Below, piece by piece: positions 22,468 to 34,729 of a stretch of 64,000 nt of DNA. The stretch is from the NCBI GenBank assembly GCA_036872755.1, contig JAVHNS010000016.1:310001-374000 (forward strand). The letters are read 5' to 3'. A program made the position numbers and the translations under genes. The first letter of the stretch is position 1. Each line of letters opens with the position of its first letter. The DNA is from Orbilia blumenaviensis. Lineage: Eukaryota > Ascomycota > Orbiliomycetes > Orbiliales > Orbiliaceae. The notes under the pieces are model-generated. The model was not told the origin of the DNA. It saw nothing but the letters and a program-made list of their open reading frames with translations, and made no database searches.

Positions 22468-23583
22468 ATGATGTCTCTACGACGCCCTCTTGTCGGCTGC
22501 TCCGCCAGACCGGCAGTCGCCTTTACATCGATCGCGAAAAAGCAGACCGCTACTCTACTCAAGCCGCGAACATTTACCGCTGCGTTTTCCTCGTCCCGAT
22601 CCGCTGCCTCCCGACCATCAGTTCTCACAACCTTCTCTAAGTTCTCCAAGTCCTCGAACCCGTTTTCTCGTTCCCAACAGGCTCGTAATGCCTCTTTTGC
22701 TACCGAGCCCGCGGTAGCCACCCAGAACCAGTCTGCACTGTACAAAGGTCTCTATGCACTCGCCGTTTTTGGTGGCACAGCTTTTGCCATCAATTTCATC
22801 TTCAACCGCGAGACTCGCGAAGGACCTATTCCGGCCTACCAACGGGAATATCTTCATGAGACATTCATGTACACTGGTCTCGGTGTTGGCATGATCGGTG
22901 TTGTCGCAAAAGGCCTTCACAATGTGGGATGGAGTTACCGATTGATGGCCATGAACCCATGGGTGTTCGCTGGAGTATCATTGGTTGGTGGTATTGGGAC
23001 TATGATGGCAACATATGCATGCCCACCTGAGAACTATATCGCCAAGCACGCTCTCTGGTCTGCCTTCAACGTGTCTCAGGCGGCCGTTCTCAGCCCCCTG
23101 TTGTTCTTCAACCCAGCTATTCTCGCTAGGGCTGGGTTGTATACTGTCGGAATGATGGGCGCTATTTCTTATGTTGGTGCGACAGCGAAGGTACGTCTTT
23201 CTCGTTTGAATTTCTCATCCAAATATATACAAGTTACTGACAGGACGCTCTTATAGACGGACCAATACCTTTACCTTGGGGGTCCTCTCCTCGCCGGCCT
23301 TACTGTCGTCGCTCTCTCCGGTCTTGCACCACTCGTTATTCCTGCTACTGCCGCTCGCACCCTCGCTGTTACCGAAAAGCTCTGGCTCTATGGTGGTCTC
23401 GCAGTCTTTGGTGGTATGACGTTATATGACGTCCAGAAGGTTCTGTACCATAGCCGAATGTCTGAGGCTGGCTTGAAGAAGAGGGACACCGTCAACGAGG
23501 CTATCTCGCTTGAACTAGACTTTATCAATATCTTTATTAGAATGGTTTATATTCTACAAAACGGCGGCAGCAGAAGAAGGTAG
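22468..23583 (+). CDS. Mitochondrial Bax-inhibitor-1 family protein (GHITM/TMBIM5-like)
   Basis: Two exons: 22468-23190 and 23257-23583 (intron GTACGT...CTTATAG with a CTGAC branch), giving 349 residues. The N-terminal 70 residues are rich in Ser, Arg and Ala without acids (LRRPLVGCSARPAVAFTSIAKK ...), a typical mitochondrial presequence. Then come about seven hydrophobic segments with the Bax1-I layout. Recognisable parts are YKGLYALAVFGGTAFAINFIF, MYTGLGVGMIGVVAK, PENYIAKHALWSAFN, YLYLGGPLLAGLTVVALSG and, near the end, LYDVQKVLYHSRMSEAG and EAISLELDFINIFIRMVYIL. This YDVQK...LDFINIF end is diagnostic of GHITM-type members. In animals the homologue is an inner-membrane protein linked to cristae and Ca2+/H+ exchange; the fungal role is less known. 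A second ATG directly follows the first, so the start may be one codon later. Confidence 0.93.
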
Positions 23584-24317
23584 GTCAGCAAACGGGAAAC
23601 AGGGCGATATTGATGATGTTGTGGCTTTCGAATGATACTAATCGAAAACTCCACTCTTTTATTTTCTATACTTAATGTCATATTTTCATTTTTATACCGG
23701 GCCAATGGAGTTTTTCAGGCATATATTATAGCGGCTCAACCAAATTCTGTGTATAAATCTACGTCATATTTCAAATACTGTACAGTTTCTTCTCGAGAAT
23801 TTAGGCACTTTGTGCACATTACCAAAGTTCATATCTGAATCAACATGTTACACCGTGCGGAGCGCGCGATACTAGGTCTTATAGTAAAAAATACTAAGTA
23901 CTAATAACAAAAGTTAAAGGCTAAAAAAAAAGCAAGCGTGCAACCAAGGTGGGTAGGTATATATCTATCGCCTATTTGCTTACATATGTAAGTCCCAACA
24001 AATGATAACTCCAAAGGGACCTGAAGGAACAAATTACTACAAGGGATAAAAACATGCAGAGGCGCTATACAGGAAGGGGCAAATCGTGATTTTCCGACAA
24101 TAAAATCGGGCAGAAGCTCATTAAAAATCCCGTTAGTATTACGGTAAGGAAGCCAGCATTGCATTGCGGTATTGGTAGCTCAATCCACTATCGTATTGTA
24201 GAATCACCCTGCCACTTATGTGACGTGGAGATAAAAGAACCATAAGCAGAAAAAAAAGCAAGCTGTTGTTAGAAGTCATATCGAATGGCATCTATTGAGA
24301 CATATCTGAATACCTAG
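23584..24317. other. Intergenic interval between convergent genes
   Basis: About 730 bp between the 3' ends of the GHITM-like and GH72 genes. It is AT-rich with short A runs and holds no supportable gene. Confidence 0.5.
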
Positions 24318-25898
24318 TTAGAGCAACGCAGCTATAGCGAGAACTATGGCTGCAAAACCGCCGTTCGCAACGATAGCGACCTTACCCGCTGCGTTAGGCT
24401 TTGAGGTTTCCGCTGGTGCTCCAGTGGAGGTTGTAGTCCCATCTCTTTCAACTGGATCCCCAGAGGCTTCGGCTGCAACAGCAGTCTGTCCAAGCGTTGG
24501 CAGTGGCGAGGTAGGGTCGACGTTCCAGATACCAGAGGTGGACGCAGGGCACGAGATGGGACCGTTAGTGGACGTGTACTTGTTCATTGAGACTCCAGAT
24601 GGCGTGACAGAAGACCACACGGATCGGAGAACGGTGAAGTCGGGAAGAGGGGTGGGTTTCCCACCGCGGGCCCAGGTGTCGCCACCAATAGCGGTCTTGG
24701 GATCTGCGCGGCCGTAATCAACTAAGCCCTATAACGATTTAATCAAAATACTTAGTAAGTCTACGTTAGAAAATGAAAGGATGTAGCCACTAACGTAGTT
24801 GTTGTCTTCCTGGATCCACTCATAGATAATGGCACCAGACCAGACGTCTCGCATTTCAGGGCCAAAGATCGCAAACTGGTCCTTAAAGTCTCTTGGGGTC
24901 GGAACATTACATCCAGTTTCAGAGAAGAAAATAGGGACAGGGTATTCCGTGGCATTCTTGTTGAGCATGTCATAGCCGGAGATATGGTAGTCAGTAGCTT
25001 CACCACACCACTCGTAGGCGTTGAGACCGAAAAAGTCAACATTGACCGAAGAGTCTTCTCCACAAGCAAGATAGTTTTGAAGGTTAGGGCGCTGTGCATA
25101 TATTCGTTAACGGGATCCCCAACCTTCGCTTCAATTGTAACAATTTATAGCGCTATAGTACTTACCAACTCGGCAATGTCAGCTGCCGAATATCCCGTCG
25201 GGATTTTACGCGCAAATTTTTTATCCTCCATGTAGGCTTTGATATCTCGCACTGCGGCTTTGATATATGGAGCAGCGAAAGATCCATTGGATCGGGTGAT
25301 GATCTCATTACCAACGAACACACCCCCAAGATTCGTGTATCCAGCGAGGTTGTCCAAAACTTTGGTGTACTCGGTCAATTGAGTTTCGTTCCAGTGTGGT
25401 GGACCGTCCTATTCGTCATCGTGAGCATTTCTTTGAGTATGGAATACGTATATACTTAGTATATCCTAACCTGCTCAATGTACGTGTGAAATGTATCGAG
25501 GTCAATAAAGGCATAAACCCCTATTTCTTCGAAAATCTTCATGCAGTCATCATGATTGCCATCGGGGTCGACATGGTAAACACGAATCGCGTTCGCACCG
25601 AGCTCCTTCATGAGATCAGCGTCCATCTGGCATTGCTTCTTGTCTAGAAGTGGATCGAATGGGGAGCGTTGATAAGCAATTCCTAAAGAAAACGTTAATA
25701 TATCTTTCCACATATATGATAACAGGGATCCGCCAATCGCGATTCGGGGATCGTTGACGGGTGGAGTTTACCTTTCATGAAGTATTGGGAGCCATCCGAA
25801 TGAAAAAATTTGGAGCCTTTGATCGTAATTGGTTCCAAAGCGAGCAAACCCGTTGCAAGAAGAGCACCGGCAAAAGCTGAGAGATTAATAATTTTCAT
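24318..25898 (-). CDS. GPI-anchored GH72 1,3-beta-glucanosyltransferase (Gas/Gel type)
   Basis: This wall enzyme cuts and rejoins beta-1,3-glucan chains at the outer face of the plasma membrane. Five exons on the minus strand: 25898-25772, 25682-25471, 25408-25166, 25091-24795, 24728-24318 (429 residues). A signal peptide (MKIINLSAFAGALLATGLLAL) is followed by the GH72 domain: FMKGIAYQ, DADLMKELGANAIRVYHVDP, the acid/base Glu148 in GVFVGNEII, FFGLNAYEWCG, and the nucleophile Glu252 in FFSETGCN. The last exon ends with a Ser/Thr/Pro-rich stretch and a hydrophobic tail (GGFAAIVLAIAALL), fitting GPI addition. There is no CBM43/X8 cysteine-rich domain, which places it in the GH72-minus subgroup. 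Two introns use GTTAGG and GTTAGT donors. Confidence 0.95.
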
Positions 25899-28800
25899 TG
25901 TAGCAGAAAAGCCTGGAAGGTGAAGATACGTGAACAGGCAAAGAGAGGTTGGGTCCAAGTGTTTCGAAAATTTCCGGACTGTTGGCTGGAGATTGATGTA
26001 ACAACAAGCGAAAATGTAGTGAATGGGCAAGAATTCCTGAGTTTGTATCCCAAGGTCTATCTAGGACGCGGGCAATATATATATCTTTGCGTCTTCTGCT
26101 AGAAGACCAACAGCCACCAGCGCTTGGAACTTGGAAGTTGAGGTCGTCGAGAGAGATAGTTCTCGCGACGCTTTGAACGTGTTGTTCTAAGGCCGCTAGG
26201 CGATCAGGGGCACCAAAACCCTGCTAAAGCTGAGCAAACTAAATGAATGAACAATGACAAAGAAGGTACCCGCAGCGAGTGAGTGAATCTAGGATAATAT
26301 TGAAAATGGTAGGGACGTGACCTGAAAACTTAGGCTCCTCAAATTTCGGGAATACATAAACAGGTCGGAAGAAACAAGATCTAAAAGCGTTAAAGAGAGG
26401 TCGAAAACGGGCAGAAATCTCGAAAACACTAAATATCCCGCCCGGAAACCCACCATCGCGATCTTGTTGAGCAATCGCCTCTTATTCCCTGCAAATTCTT
26501 CATATTTGTGCTGCATTTGTCGCGGATTGATAACGTGGGGTACGTCACACTCGAACGTGGACAAGCAAAACAAGCATCTCGTTCGTTGGCTTGGTTTTCA
26601 CGGCATTGAACCGGCGCCGGAATGGTCGCCCGATTGGTTCGCCGCCATTGCCAAGCGGGTATGTTCATTTCAGGATTAGATCAGGACAATGGAAAATCAA
26701 ACTGCTTAAACCCGCACCTTGATAGCTTTAGCAGAGGCTTCAAAAGTCTGCAGCCTCCCAGACTGGCATGACTGGCAATGGAAAGGGCTAGAGATTGAAT
26801 TCGGACAGCATGAATAAAGCCAGCGCTTCATGTTACACAAACCTGGACCACCGCTTTTGGTCGAACTCCGGAAATGAAAATGCAACACATTCAACACATA
26901 TTGGTATTGTTGTTCAAATGATGTGGTGCAAATGCTTGACATGCCTGCACGTCAAACTAACAACTAGTACTAGTTACATCAGCGTGTATAATTCCCCAGC
27001 CCTCAAAAACGACCAGGCTTGGATTCGGACTTGGTGTTGGCTCTATCACATGCACAAGGCCAAGGGCTCGAGCGAAAGCTACACGAGGCTGTGCCAAATA
27101 TGACAAATCGATAAAGCAAGTTTGCACCGGAGCTCTCCCAGGAACGGGTTGCGCCATTGCGGCATGAAGCTAGTGTGCGTATGCGATTCGTGCGTGCCTA
27201 CTTGAAGAGCGCTGCACTCCAGCTGTTGACCCTTATATCTCGATTATCTTAGCCACTGAATACCAGATACCGTCCCCTGTAAAATAATAATGAAACAGAT
27301 GGGCTAGGCGTTGGGCAGGCCGAAAGGGCTCTCTCAGCACATAAACTTGGAGTACTGTTACAATGCGGAACATGAACGACTATCGGATTTGCATTCAAAT
27401 ATTGCCATTGCCATTTTCCTTACCACCGTCCTGATTATAAAATAAATTTGTAATTAAACGATTCAAGGCGTACTTAGAAGGCACGGACAAGCTCGAGCAC
27501 GTCTCCAAAGTGGGGTATTGAGTCGTCTTGACAACAACATTGAGCTGGAGACCGTAGGCGCTGACCAAAAATCCCTTCTGAATGAATATACATCTGCTAT
27601 AGCTTTTAGTCATAAAATAAAATACAATAATAATAAGAATAAAAGTATTTGAAACTAACGGCGCAGTACCGACACTTTTGTTCGGTATATTCACAACTCA
27701 GAGGGGGTGCCTATCCCATTATTCAATCCCTGGAGCAAACCTGAGCTCATGAGCTGCAGAGACTGTAGGCGGTGTTTGATAAGATGTATAGCATCACCAG
27801 AGGTGAGCGATAATACCCTATATTCCCATAAGTTACGGAATATAAAGCCCTCATAACATAGGCAACCATTTTAGTGCGTTTCTAGGTTTTAAATGGGTTG
27901 GTTAAATTACAGGCTTCCGCAGAGAACATATGAGACTGAGGCGTACGCACATTGTTAATATTCATCGTGTAAGATGTAGCCGGCCGTACTCGGAGAATTG
28001 ATCTGAATCATTGATCGTTATGGGCTGTTAAAATTACAGCATATTGATAGTTAGTCAAACTACAATCTGGCTGGTAGGTTGGGTTGGTGGTTACTGCATC
28101 AGAGGTCTCTATACCACCGATATGCGTGCGCGTATAATGTAGTCTGGGATACAGTATACCTCACTTCAATAAAGGTACATTAACAGTTCTATCATGTACG
28201 TTCATCAGAGGTCATTATCAAGTCACTCGATCTGAAAGTTCGCAACTGCTAGTTGGCTACTGTCTGGCAATATCAATTACTTATTCCTATAAAATCGCTC
28301 CTGCCTTGGAATTAATTATGGAAATAAGAAAATGTCAAGTTAATCCCGGAGTACATAGATTTGGCATGTTCGGTAACAGTAATACTTCAGTTCACAGCGG
28401 TTTACGAGACCAGTTTACAGTAAAAAAACAACGACCGATCCCGAGCTCTCCAACAGGGCGTGAGCTTCCCGCTATACCACCTAATCCTATTATCGAATCC
28501 CCATCAGATACAAGTATATGCTCTGTCAGAAAAATCTCGCTCTTCGAGTTGACTAGGTTAAGGGGTTCGCCGACGCTGATTACCCCGCACGCACAGGCTT
28601 TTTCTTCCTATTATGGTAAAACGGACATCAAAATTTACACCTGTGTAGTCAAAACTTTCACTTAAAATACGCAACATGCCATTTAGCAACAGTTGTTCAA
28701 TAGGCCGTGTTCTACCAGTATCCCCGTTCGATTTGTGAGCTCTGGTTTTTCATGATACCGCGCTCTTCTGATGCTTTGCCTCTGTAAGGGTATTGAATAT

Positions 28801-31800
28801 CTGTCAATTTGTCAGAAGCAGGTAGAACCCGTATGCATCCGCGAAACCTAAGGTTGGGTAACTGTTCCTGGGTACCGCTGCACGCCTCTATATTTCAACA
28901 ATAACGTATATAACATTTTTAACAATCAATTGTAATATTGTTACATAGGCAAATGAGGGGAGTGCAGGGGAAATGAAAATCTCCCTCATAATAAAATTGC
29001 GTGACAAAGAAACTGTCGATGAACAAGTTTTCGCTACTCCTGGTCTAACCGTCTGATATCTCATGTAACCCTAACCCCATATGATACACGTTATCAAAAT
29101 ACATGGCAAAGATACGATTAGGTCAAGTTATACCTAACTGGGTCACCCGATTTTCCGTGATATTTGTGCGATTTCCGCCACTAGATCGATCCGGTATACG
29201 TTGGGCCCAACATATGTTGCACTTTTTCTCGATGTCGAGACTACATGCCGTCTCTTAGCATCTCCTACCCCCAGCTCTGTTGCAATGTCAAAGATAATTT
29301 AACATTCGTAGTTGGCTTCCCCAGCAGCGCAGCTCGCTACCGTCGAAACACATGACCGGGGTTCGAACAGGCACCTGGGTACATACGGACGAAGAAAAAA
29401 TCGCCACCTCCCTGTACAGTTGTGTACGCTTGCCATTTTTCGTCTACTGCCTAATTCGACCCGTCATACATGCACAGTGGCGATAAAAAGGGTGAGTCAA
29501 ATGGCGAACTGATATGGGCTGCCGCAATGTTTTTTACCGGAAACAACTAGTTACCTTCGTAGTTACAGATGATCCCTCATCGCAAATTGCCGCACCAGTG
29601 CAGGAAAATGCTGCGCCTAAGGTCCAGGATTCACTTCGCCGCCTAGTAGTACACTTAAAGTCCTGCTGCGGGTTTTGGATTAACTTGGTGTGAACAGCAC
29701 TCGTCAACCTTAAAACTGGAGCCTCGGAGTAAACGGGTAGTATGGAGTAATACATGGGATCTGACCAATATTGTAGTTATCGTTTATCTATATTCACAAG
29801 GAATCTGTCAAATTTAACGTATCAGATTGCAATATTGCGTATAAAACTCCTGAAGACAGCCCCCGTCCATAATCTACCGACATCGTAATACCTGTCAATC
29901 CTAAGGCCCAATTGATCATAGTGAAATTATTTCTTTGGAGTACCCTGCAATTCTAAGACAATGGCCCGTCAGCAATGTTATATCACAATGCGGAGACATG
30001 AGATGACCAATTGATACTACTGATTCTAAACACACTATGCAGGGTACTGGAAAAACGAGAACCCCGCCCCCGCTCAGCTAGTACTCATACGAAAGTCATT
30101 CTAAACTATGGGTGTGCAAATGCTGCTGCGGTATGGGCTGTCGTCAAGGCATATTGTACTGTGATATCTTGACGGCGCTGTGTTGCATATATGGTGTGGT
30201 CGGAAACGACATCCTCAGCGCTTAATTGCATATCATGAACCATGGTGTTGGGCCGACATGAAACGTGAATAACTTACGCCTCAGAGGCTCAGTGCCAATC
30301 GGATCATGTGCCATTTTTATCTCGGATGAGATGCGGGGACTTATATTCCTGTCAGTGATTTATTTTTATTTTCCTTTTTATGCGGTGACATTGCATTGCG
30401 TCGCAGGAATTCAAAAAGAGTCGAATTTTTCCCTTTCGATTCAATCTTGTGGAGTGAAAGGGTGCACGGATGAACCGTATCACCATTGAAATTCAAAGTA
30501 GAAAAATTTTCACCTGATCCTGGGTCCTGAATGTCATACAAACGACCACATGTCTACAAGGTTACCCGACCCTCATATTGTTTGAGGTGTCCAACATCAA
30601 GGAGATGGTAGCGAGGGTCGCGAATGTTGTGCAGTTGGACTTCTGCCGTCTTGTTGGAAAATCTCTTCAACGTAGTCCCAAAGAACAGATTGACCCTGAT
30701 AAAACGCCCCATTGTTGATATGTTAGCTCTGGGGTAGATTCCCTGTTGATCTATGGAGTGGAAACCATCCCCGGGGATATGATTGTACTGCCCATGCAAT
30801 GGTGCCGGTCTTTGGGATCTCTTCGGGTACTGACGACCCCAACCAGCTCTTCCTCAAAAAATACACACATACTGGGTGTCAGTGAGTCTGAAGATGGCAA
30901 CTTGGCTTCCAAACGCAACTATCGACGTTCACTATATTTGGACAAATGGGTAACATATGAAACATTCGAATATGATTCTAAATCTGCAAGGTACGAGCTG
31001 GATTTTGACAACATCGTAACTTCTCGACATCATAAGGATATTCGCCTGCTAAACTTTTAGCATCGGCGCCGGCGCTTATTGTTTGCAACCGGATTTTTTA
31101 TCACGTGTTTTACCAGCTAGCAGCTTGTTAATTTTAGTCATATGTGCAGGTGTCGTATTCAAGGATTAGAGTGTGTCGATAGAGGTACATCCGCTTGTAG
31201 ATAGTATGGAACAATGACGATGCTCATGAGCTGTGATTGGTCTTTTGGAATGAACCTTAGAACAAATATATCCTCCTGCACCTTTTGACGAAAATAGATC
31301 GGCATAGACGTGCTCGCGTTAATTAGCAGCGGAGAAAGCCTTCGTAGGTTACAATACTCACTAGGTGGGGTATAATAAGTTCAGCAATGTTACTCTGTGC
31401 AGCTGTGAAGTATTATCTTGGTTGGAATGATTTGGACGTGTCTCCAAAAATAGGCTAGAACGAACTCCACCTGAGCACGAGTTGAACTAATCGCGCTGAG
31501 TGTGCCAAAATTATGCGACCGACTTGTCGGGTATTTGCTCGGGTCTGAACGATACTTCTTGCGGCATGGCGGCTTGTTGTTTGTCTGCTGCCAATTTCGT
31601 TGTTCCGAGACGCAGAAACCGCGAGCCTTCAGAAACTACTCAATTTTTGAGTAAAGCAGATTAAGCCAAGCATGCTGAGCCCAACTCCAGCCATACAAAT
31701 CTTGTTAAAAGTTTGACATTTCAAATTGCAGCCCTGGTCTGAAATCGTGATAAAACCTATCCTCTAGTGTAATCACGGGTCAGAAACTATTAGAAAGTTA

Positions 31801-33188
31801 ACCTCCTAAGCCCATAGTTCATGTGCAAGGATTTGATTTCGAACTGCTGATGCCGGCTTCGATCGATCGCAGTGCACGGATTTTCGCCTGGTCCGACAAA
31901 TACATTCTTTCCTAGCTTAGCTTGCAAGATACGAAAAGAGACATTATGAGAGCGAAATTTTTAGGACATGTATTCGTGGGGCACAGAACGTAAGGCGGAA
32001 GAATTTGGGCTTCACGGCTTGTCCACTGCTGGAGACCATATCCGCCTTCGAGCTCGATGCAAGGGTATCGTGGACATGTTTGCCAGCTCATGTCGTTTCT
32101 TCTGGATAATGCGCCAACATGCCTGTGATGGCCCCGGTGCAGCCGTTCACTCGTTAGCGCACTCTTCGTGCCCGGAATAAGCTCGGTCGGTCAAGGGGTG
32201 CTCCCGGTGGCCACCGTATGTCACAGGGGCCCCCCGCCTTCCACGATAACTTGAAGAAGCAAAAGTGCAACCAGGGATTGCATAGTCGCGAGGCACTTTG
32301 AGCACCACACCCTCTTCTCCTTCTCAACGTCCTTGGACCATTCCTGCGAGAGGGTATTGAGGATACGCATGCCAACATGGATCCGAAGATCCTATCAAAC
32401 CTGGCCCACAGGCCACTTTCAAAAAAAAGTTGGTCGTTGGAACTAGTCAAAATATAGAACCCGTCCATCTCTGACGGGGGAGGGACTGCGTCAATGATTG
32501 GCGGCTACAGGCGTGAGCGAAAATCGGGCAACTATGGCCTCGAACGAGTATGCGAAACCCGCCATAGGTAGGTGTCCCACAGGCTGCGTCTTGCCCACCT
32601 TCTCTTCGGCCCCGTATCGCATGATACTATGCATGGGAACTGGGCTCCACTGGAAACCGTTTGAATGTCTCAACAGCAAGTTCGTGGTAGCCGCATCTAC
32701 ACATGGGAACAAAAAGCAAAAGACGATGTAAAGTGATGAGCCCTGCTAAGAAGGCTAATCAGCTTAAGGCCCTCGACTGCATTTGGCGCAGGTGTCGTGT
32801 CTGGCGTCCGGATTATATAACAACCTGGGACATTCCACTTTGACAGGAGGGTTTCTTGAATTAATACCACAAAGCACTCGGAAAACAAATATTCGGGACG
32901 CTTGAAACCATTCTACGGCTTCAACATCACTATTTTTTTATTTTATCTTTTCCTTCTCTAAATTCATCCGCAGAGGCCCATCGTCCCCTCCTTCAAACAG
33001 TGCAGTCTTCTTCCTTTTCTACCAGACTCCACTAGCTCTCAGCATCTTGATAATACAACACAGACTACGAACCCCAAGGTCTTTCTTGAATCCCGTTTGT
33101 GTCAGCCCCCCTTAGCCGTTAAGTCACCAGCTGCATAGACAAAACGCTGTTGTGGCAAGCATAAGCCTAAAATATATCAATTACGGTC
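25899..33188. other. Long gene-poor region (7.3 kb)
   Basis: Apart from the GH72 promoter at the left and the SANT-gene leader at the right (C/T-rich, about 32930-33060), no frame here can be tied to a protein family. Short coding-like pieces occur on the minus strand at 27395-27694, 29534-29755 (a stretch SWTLGAAFSCTGAAICDEGS) and 30554-30799, but none is long or recognisable. No transposase or reverse transcriptase motif is seen. Confidence 0.5.
26075..26084 (-). promoter_or_regulatory. TATA-like element of the GH72 gene
   Basis: A 10-bp alternating AT stretch (ATATATATAT) about 180 bp upstream of the GH72 start codon. Its position suits a promoter element, but the motif is simple. Confidence 0.3.
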
Positions 33189-34436
33189 ATGAGCTCGACT
33201 TTTACACATATTTCTTATAAACAGGAACAAAAGTTCTCTCTACAAAAGACTACGACAAAAATGGCACCTTTAATGATCGGAGCGAATGACCCTGAACTCC
33301 CAAAGCTATTAGAAAATATGAAATACCTTCCACAACCTGCAAAAGATGCAGATGGTATTAAGTCGTTGCTATCAGCTGCAGAATTCTCCTATCTACCAGC
33401 TCGGGTAAATCAGGATACAGCTCTAACAACCTATCACCGATCAACTACGAACCCTCAAACGATATCTCAGGTACAGCGCAGTCGTGGCAGCCCTCGACAC
33501 CAAGCCAACAAAACGACTAGTAAAAGGACGCCAAGAGACCATCGGCCCATGTACTCTCAGGAGGAGGCTGATGCTATATTATATTTACGCGATAGCGTCG
33601 GGCTACCCTGGAAGAAGGTCGTCGAGCTATGGAACCTACATTATGATCCAGTCACGCTTAAAAGATGGGGTCCAAGAACGATTTCCGGTCTCCAATCCCA
33701 CTACTATCGTATGCTTGGGATTGATAAATCAAATGGCCGCCGTTCTTCAGCGCCAAATCCTGACATTGGACTTCTTAAGGCCACTACCCGTCGTTATTGG
33801 TGGGTTTATGGTGACCGGCCCAGCATCATGGAAGAGGTCAATGTAGCTACACAAGACGAACTAAAGCTCCTTCAAAAACAGAACATTCGAAGGCTGAGAC
33901 GGGAAGCCCAAAGAGAGGGTCGACGGCAGCGTAAACTTACTCGACGGATCGTTGAGAACCCAAAGACACAACTGATCTCTCATCTCCCGAGGATCATGCA
34001 CACCACACTGGAGGAGCCAAGGTGTATAGAGATTGAGCCAAACCACGCAAACGATACTGATAGTGATTCCTCCCTTGGGGATAGCTTTGACCAGAACTCA
34101 ATCTCGGATGTTGATGGGTATGACACTTCCAGCATAGCCCCACCACCCTCCTCTCATACATCTACACCAACTAGCCCCTCTGGAGGCTTCGATCTCGAAG
34201 TCCAAGCCCCTCAACGCTTGTCAGAGGACCCCAAATTCAATGCACTTCCATCATTTAAAAGCTTGTGCGGGGTTGCTGATCGAGGCAACAGAAGAGACAT
34301 TGAAATATGGCGGGATCAAATTAAAACCCTCGACCGGCCCAGAGTATACGCACCGGATGAACTAACCGCCATATTGCCTCGTCCTATAAATATTGCAAAT
34401 AAAAACCCTATGGCTGTCGCAAGTATCTTAATCTAA
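33189..34436 (+). CDS. SANT/Myb-like domain protein, putative DNA-binding
   Basis: A single-exon frame of 415 residues. Residues about 121-177 read MYSQEEADAILYLRDSVGLPW ... VVELWNLHY ... GLQSHYYRML, which matches the fungal SANT/Myb-like pattern (YSQEEADAI, spaced Trp residues, then a Gln-Ser-x-Tyr-Tyr-Arg recognition helix). A strongly basic helix (IRRLRREAQREGRRQRKLTRR, about 233-253) could bind DNA or act as a nuclear signal. The rest is polar, with an acidic DTDSDSSLGDSFD stretch and a Ser/Pro/Thr-rich part. A second in-frame ATG at 33261 (MAPLMIGAND, preceded by AAAA) may be the real start. It stands alone in a gene-poor region. The domain is recognisable, but the specific role is unknown. 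Confidence 0.75.
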   Translation: MSSTFTHISYKQEQKFSLQKTTTKMAPLMIGANDPELPKLLENMKYLPQPAKDADGIKSLLSAAEFSYLPARVNQDTALTTYHRSTTNPQTISQVQRSRGSPRHQANKTTSKRTPRDHRPMYSQEEADAILYLRDSVGLPWKKVVELWNLHYDPVTLKRWGPRTISGLQSHYYRMLGIDKSNGRRSSAPNPDIGLLKATTRRYWWVYGDRPSIMEEVNVATQDELKLLQKQNIRRLRREAQREGRRQRKLTRRIVENPKTQLISHLPRIMHTTLEEPRCIEIEPNHANDTDSDSSLGDSFDQNSISDVDGYDTSSIAPPPSSHTSTPTSPSGGFDLEVQAPQRLSEDPKFNALPSFKSLCGVADRGNRRDIEIWRDQIKTLDRPRVYAPDELTAILPRPINIANKNPMAVASILI

Positions 34437-34700
34437 CAAGCATCATTCGGATAATCCTTATTTTCTCCGCCCTCCCCAAAAGTTCTTCGCCACGTCTCTA
34501 ACATTGTTCCCAACACTTTATCTTTGACTTCCAACATCATGTTTCGAATTTGATTTGTCTCGAGCTCTCGAACTCCACGAGTTTCCTTCTCACGAGTTTC
34601 CTTGGTTCAGGGTGGCAGGGTTAACTTCAGTTTTATTTGCCCCAAAATTCGCCATCGTCACTAAGCTTTTATACCTTTAATTCTCTTCTCCCCTTTTTAC

Positions 34701-34729
34701 TTTTTTTTTTCTAAAAAAAAAAAAAAAAA
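34701..34729. repeat. Adjacent poly(T)10 and poly(A)17 runs
   Basis: Ten T, then CT, then 17 A on the plus strand, about 270 bp after the SANT-gene stop codon. The two runs could pair as a hairpin, but they are more likely simple AT-rich sequence. Confidence 0.8.
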
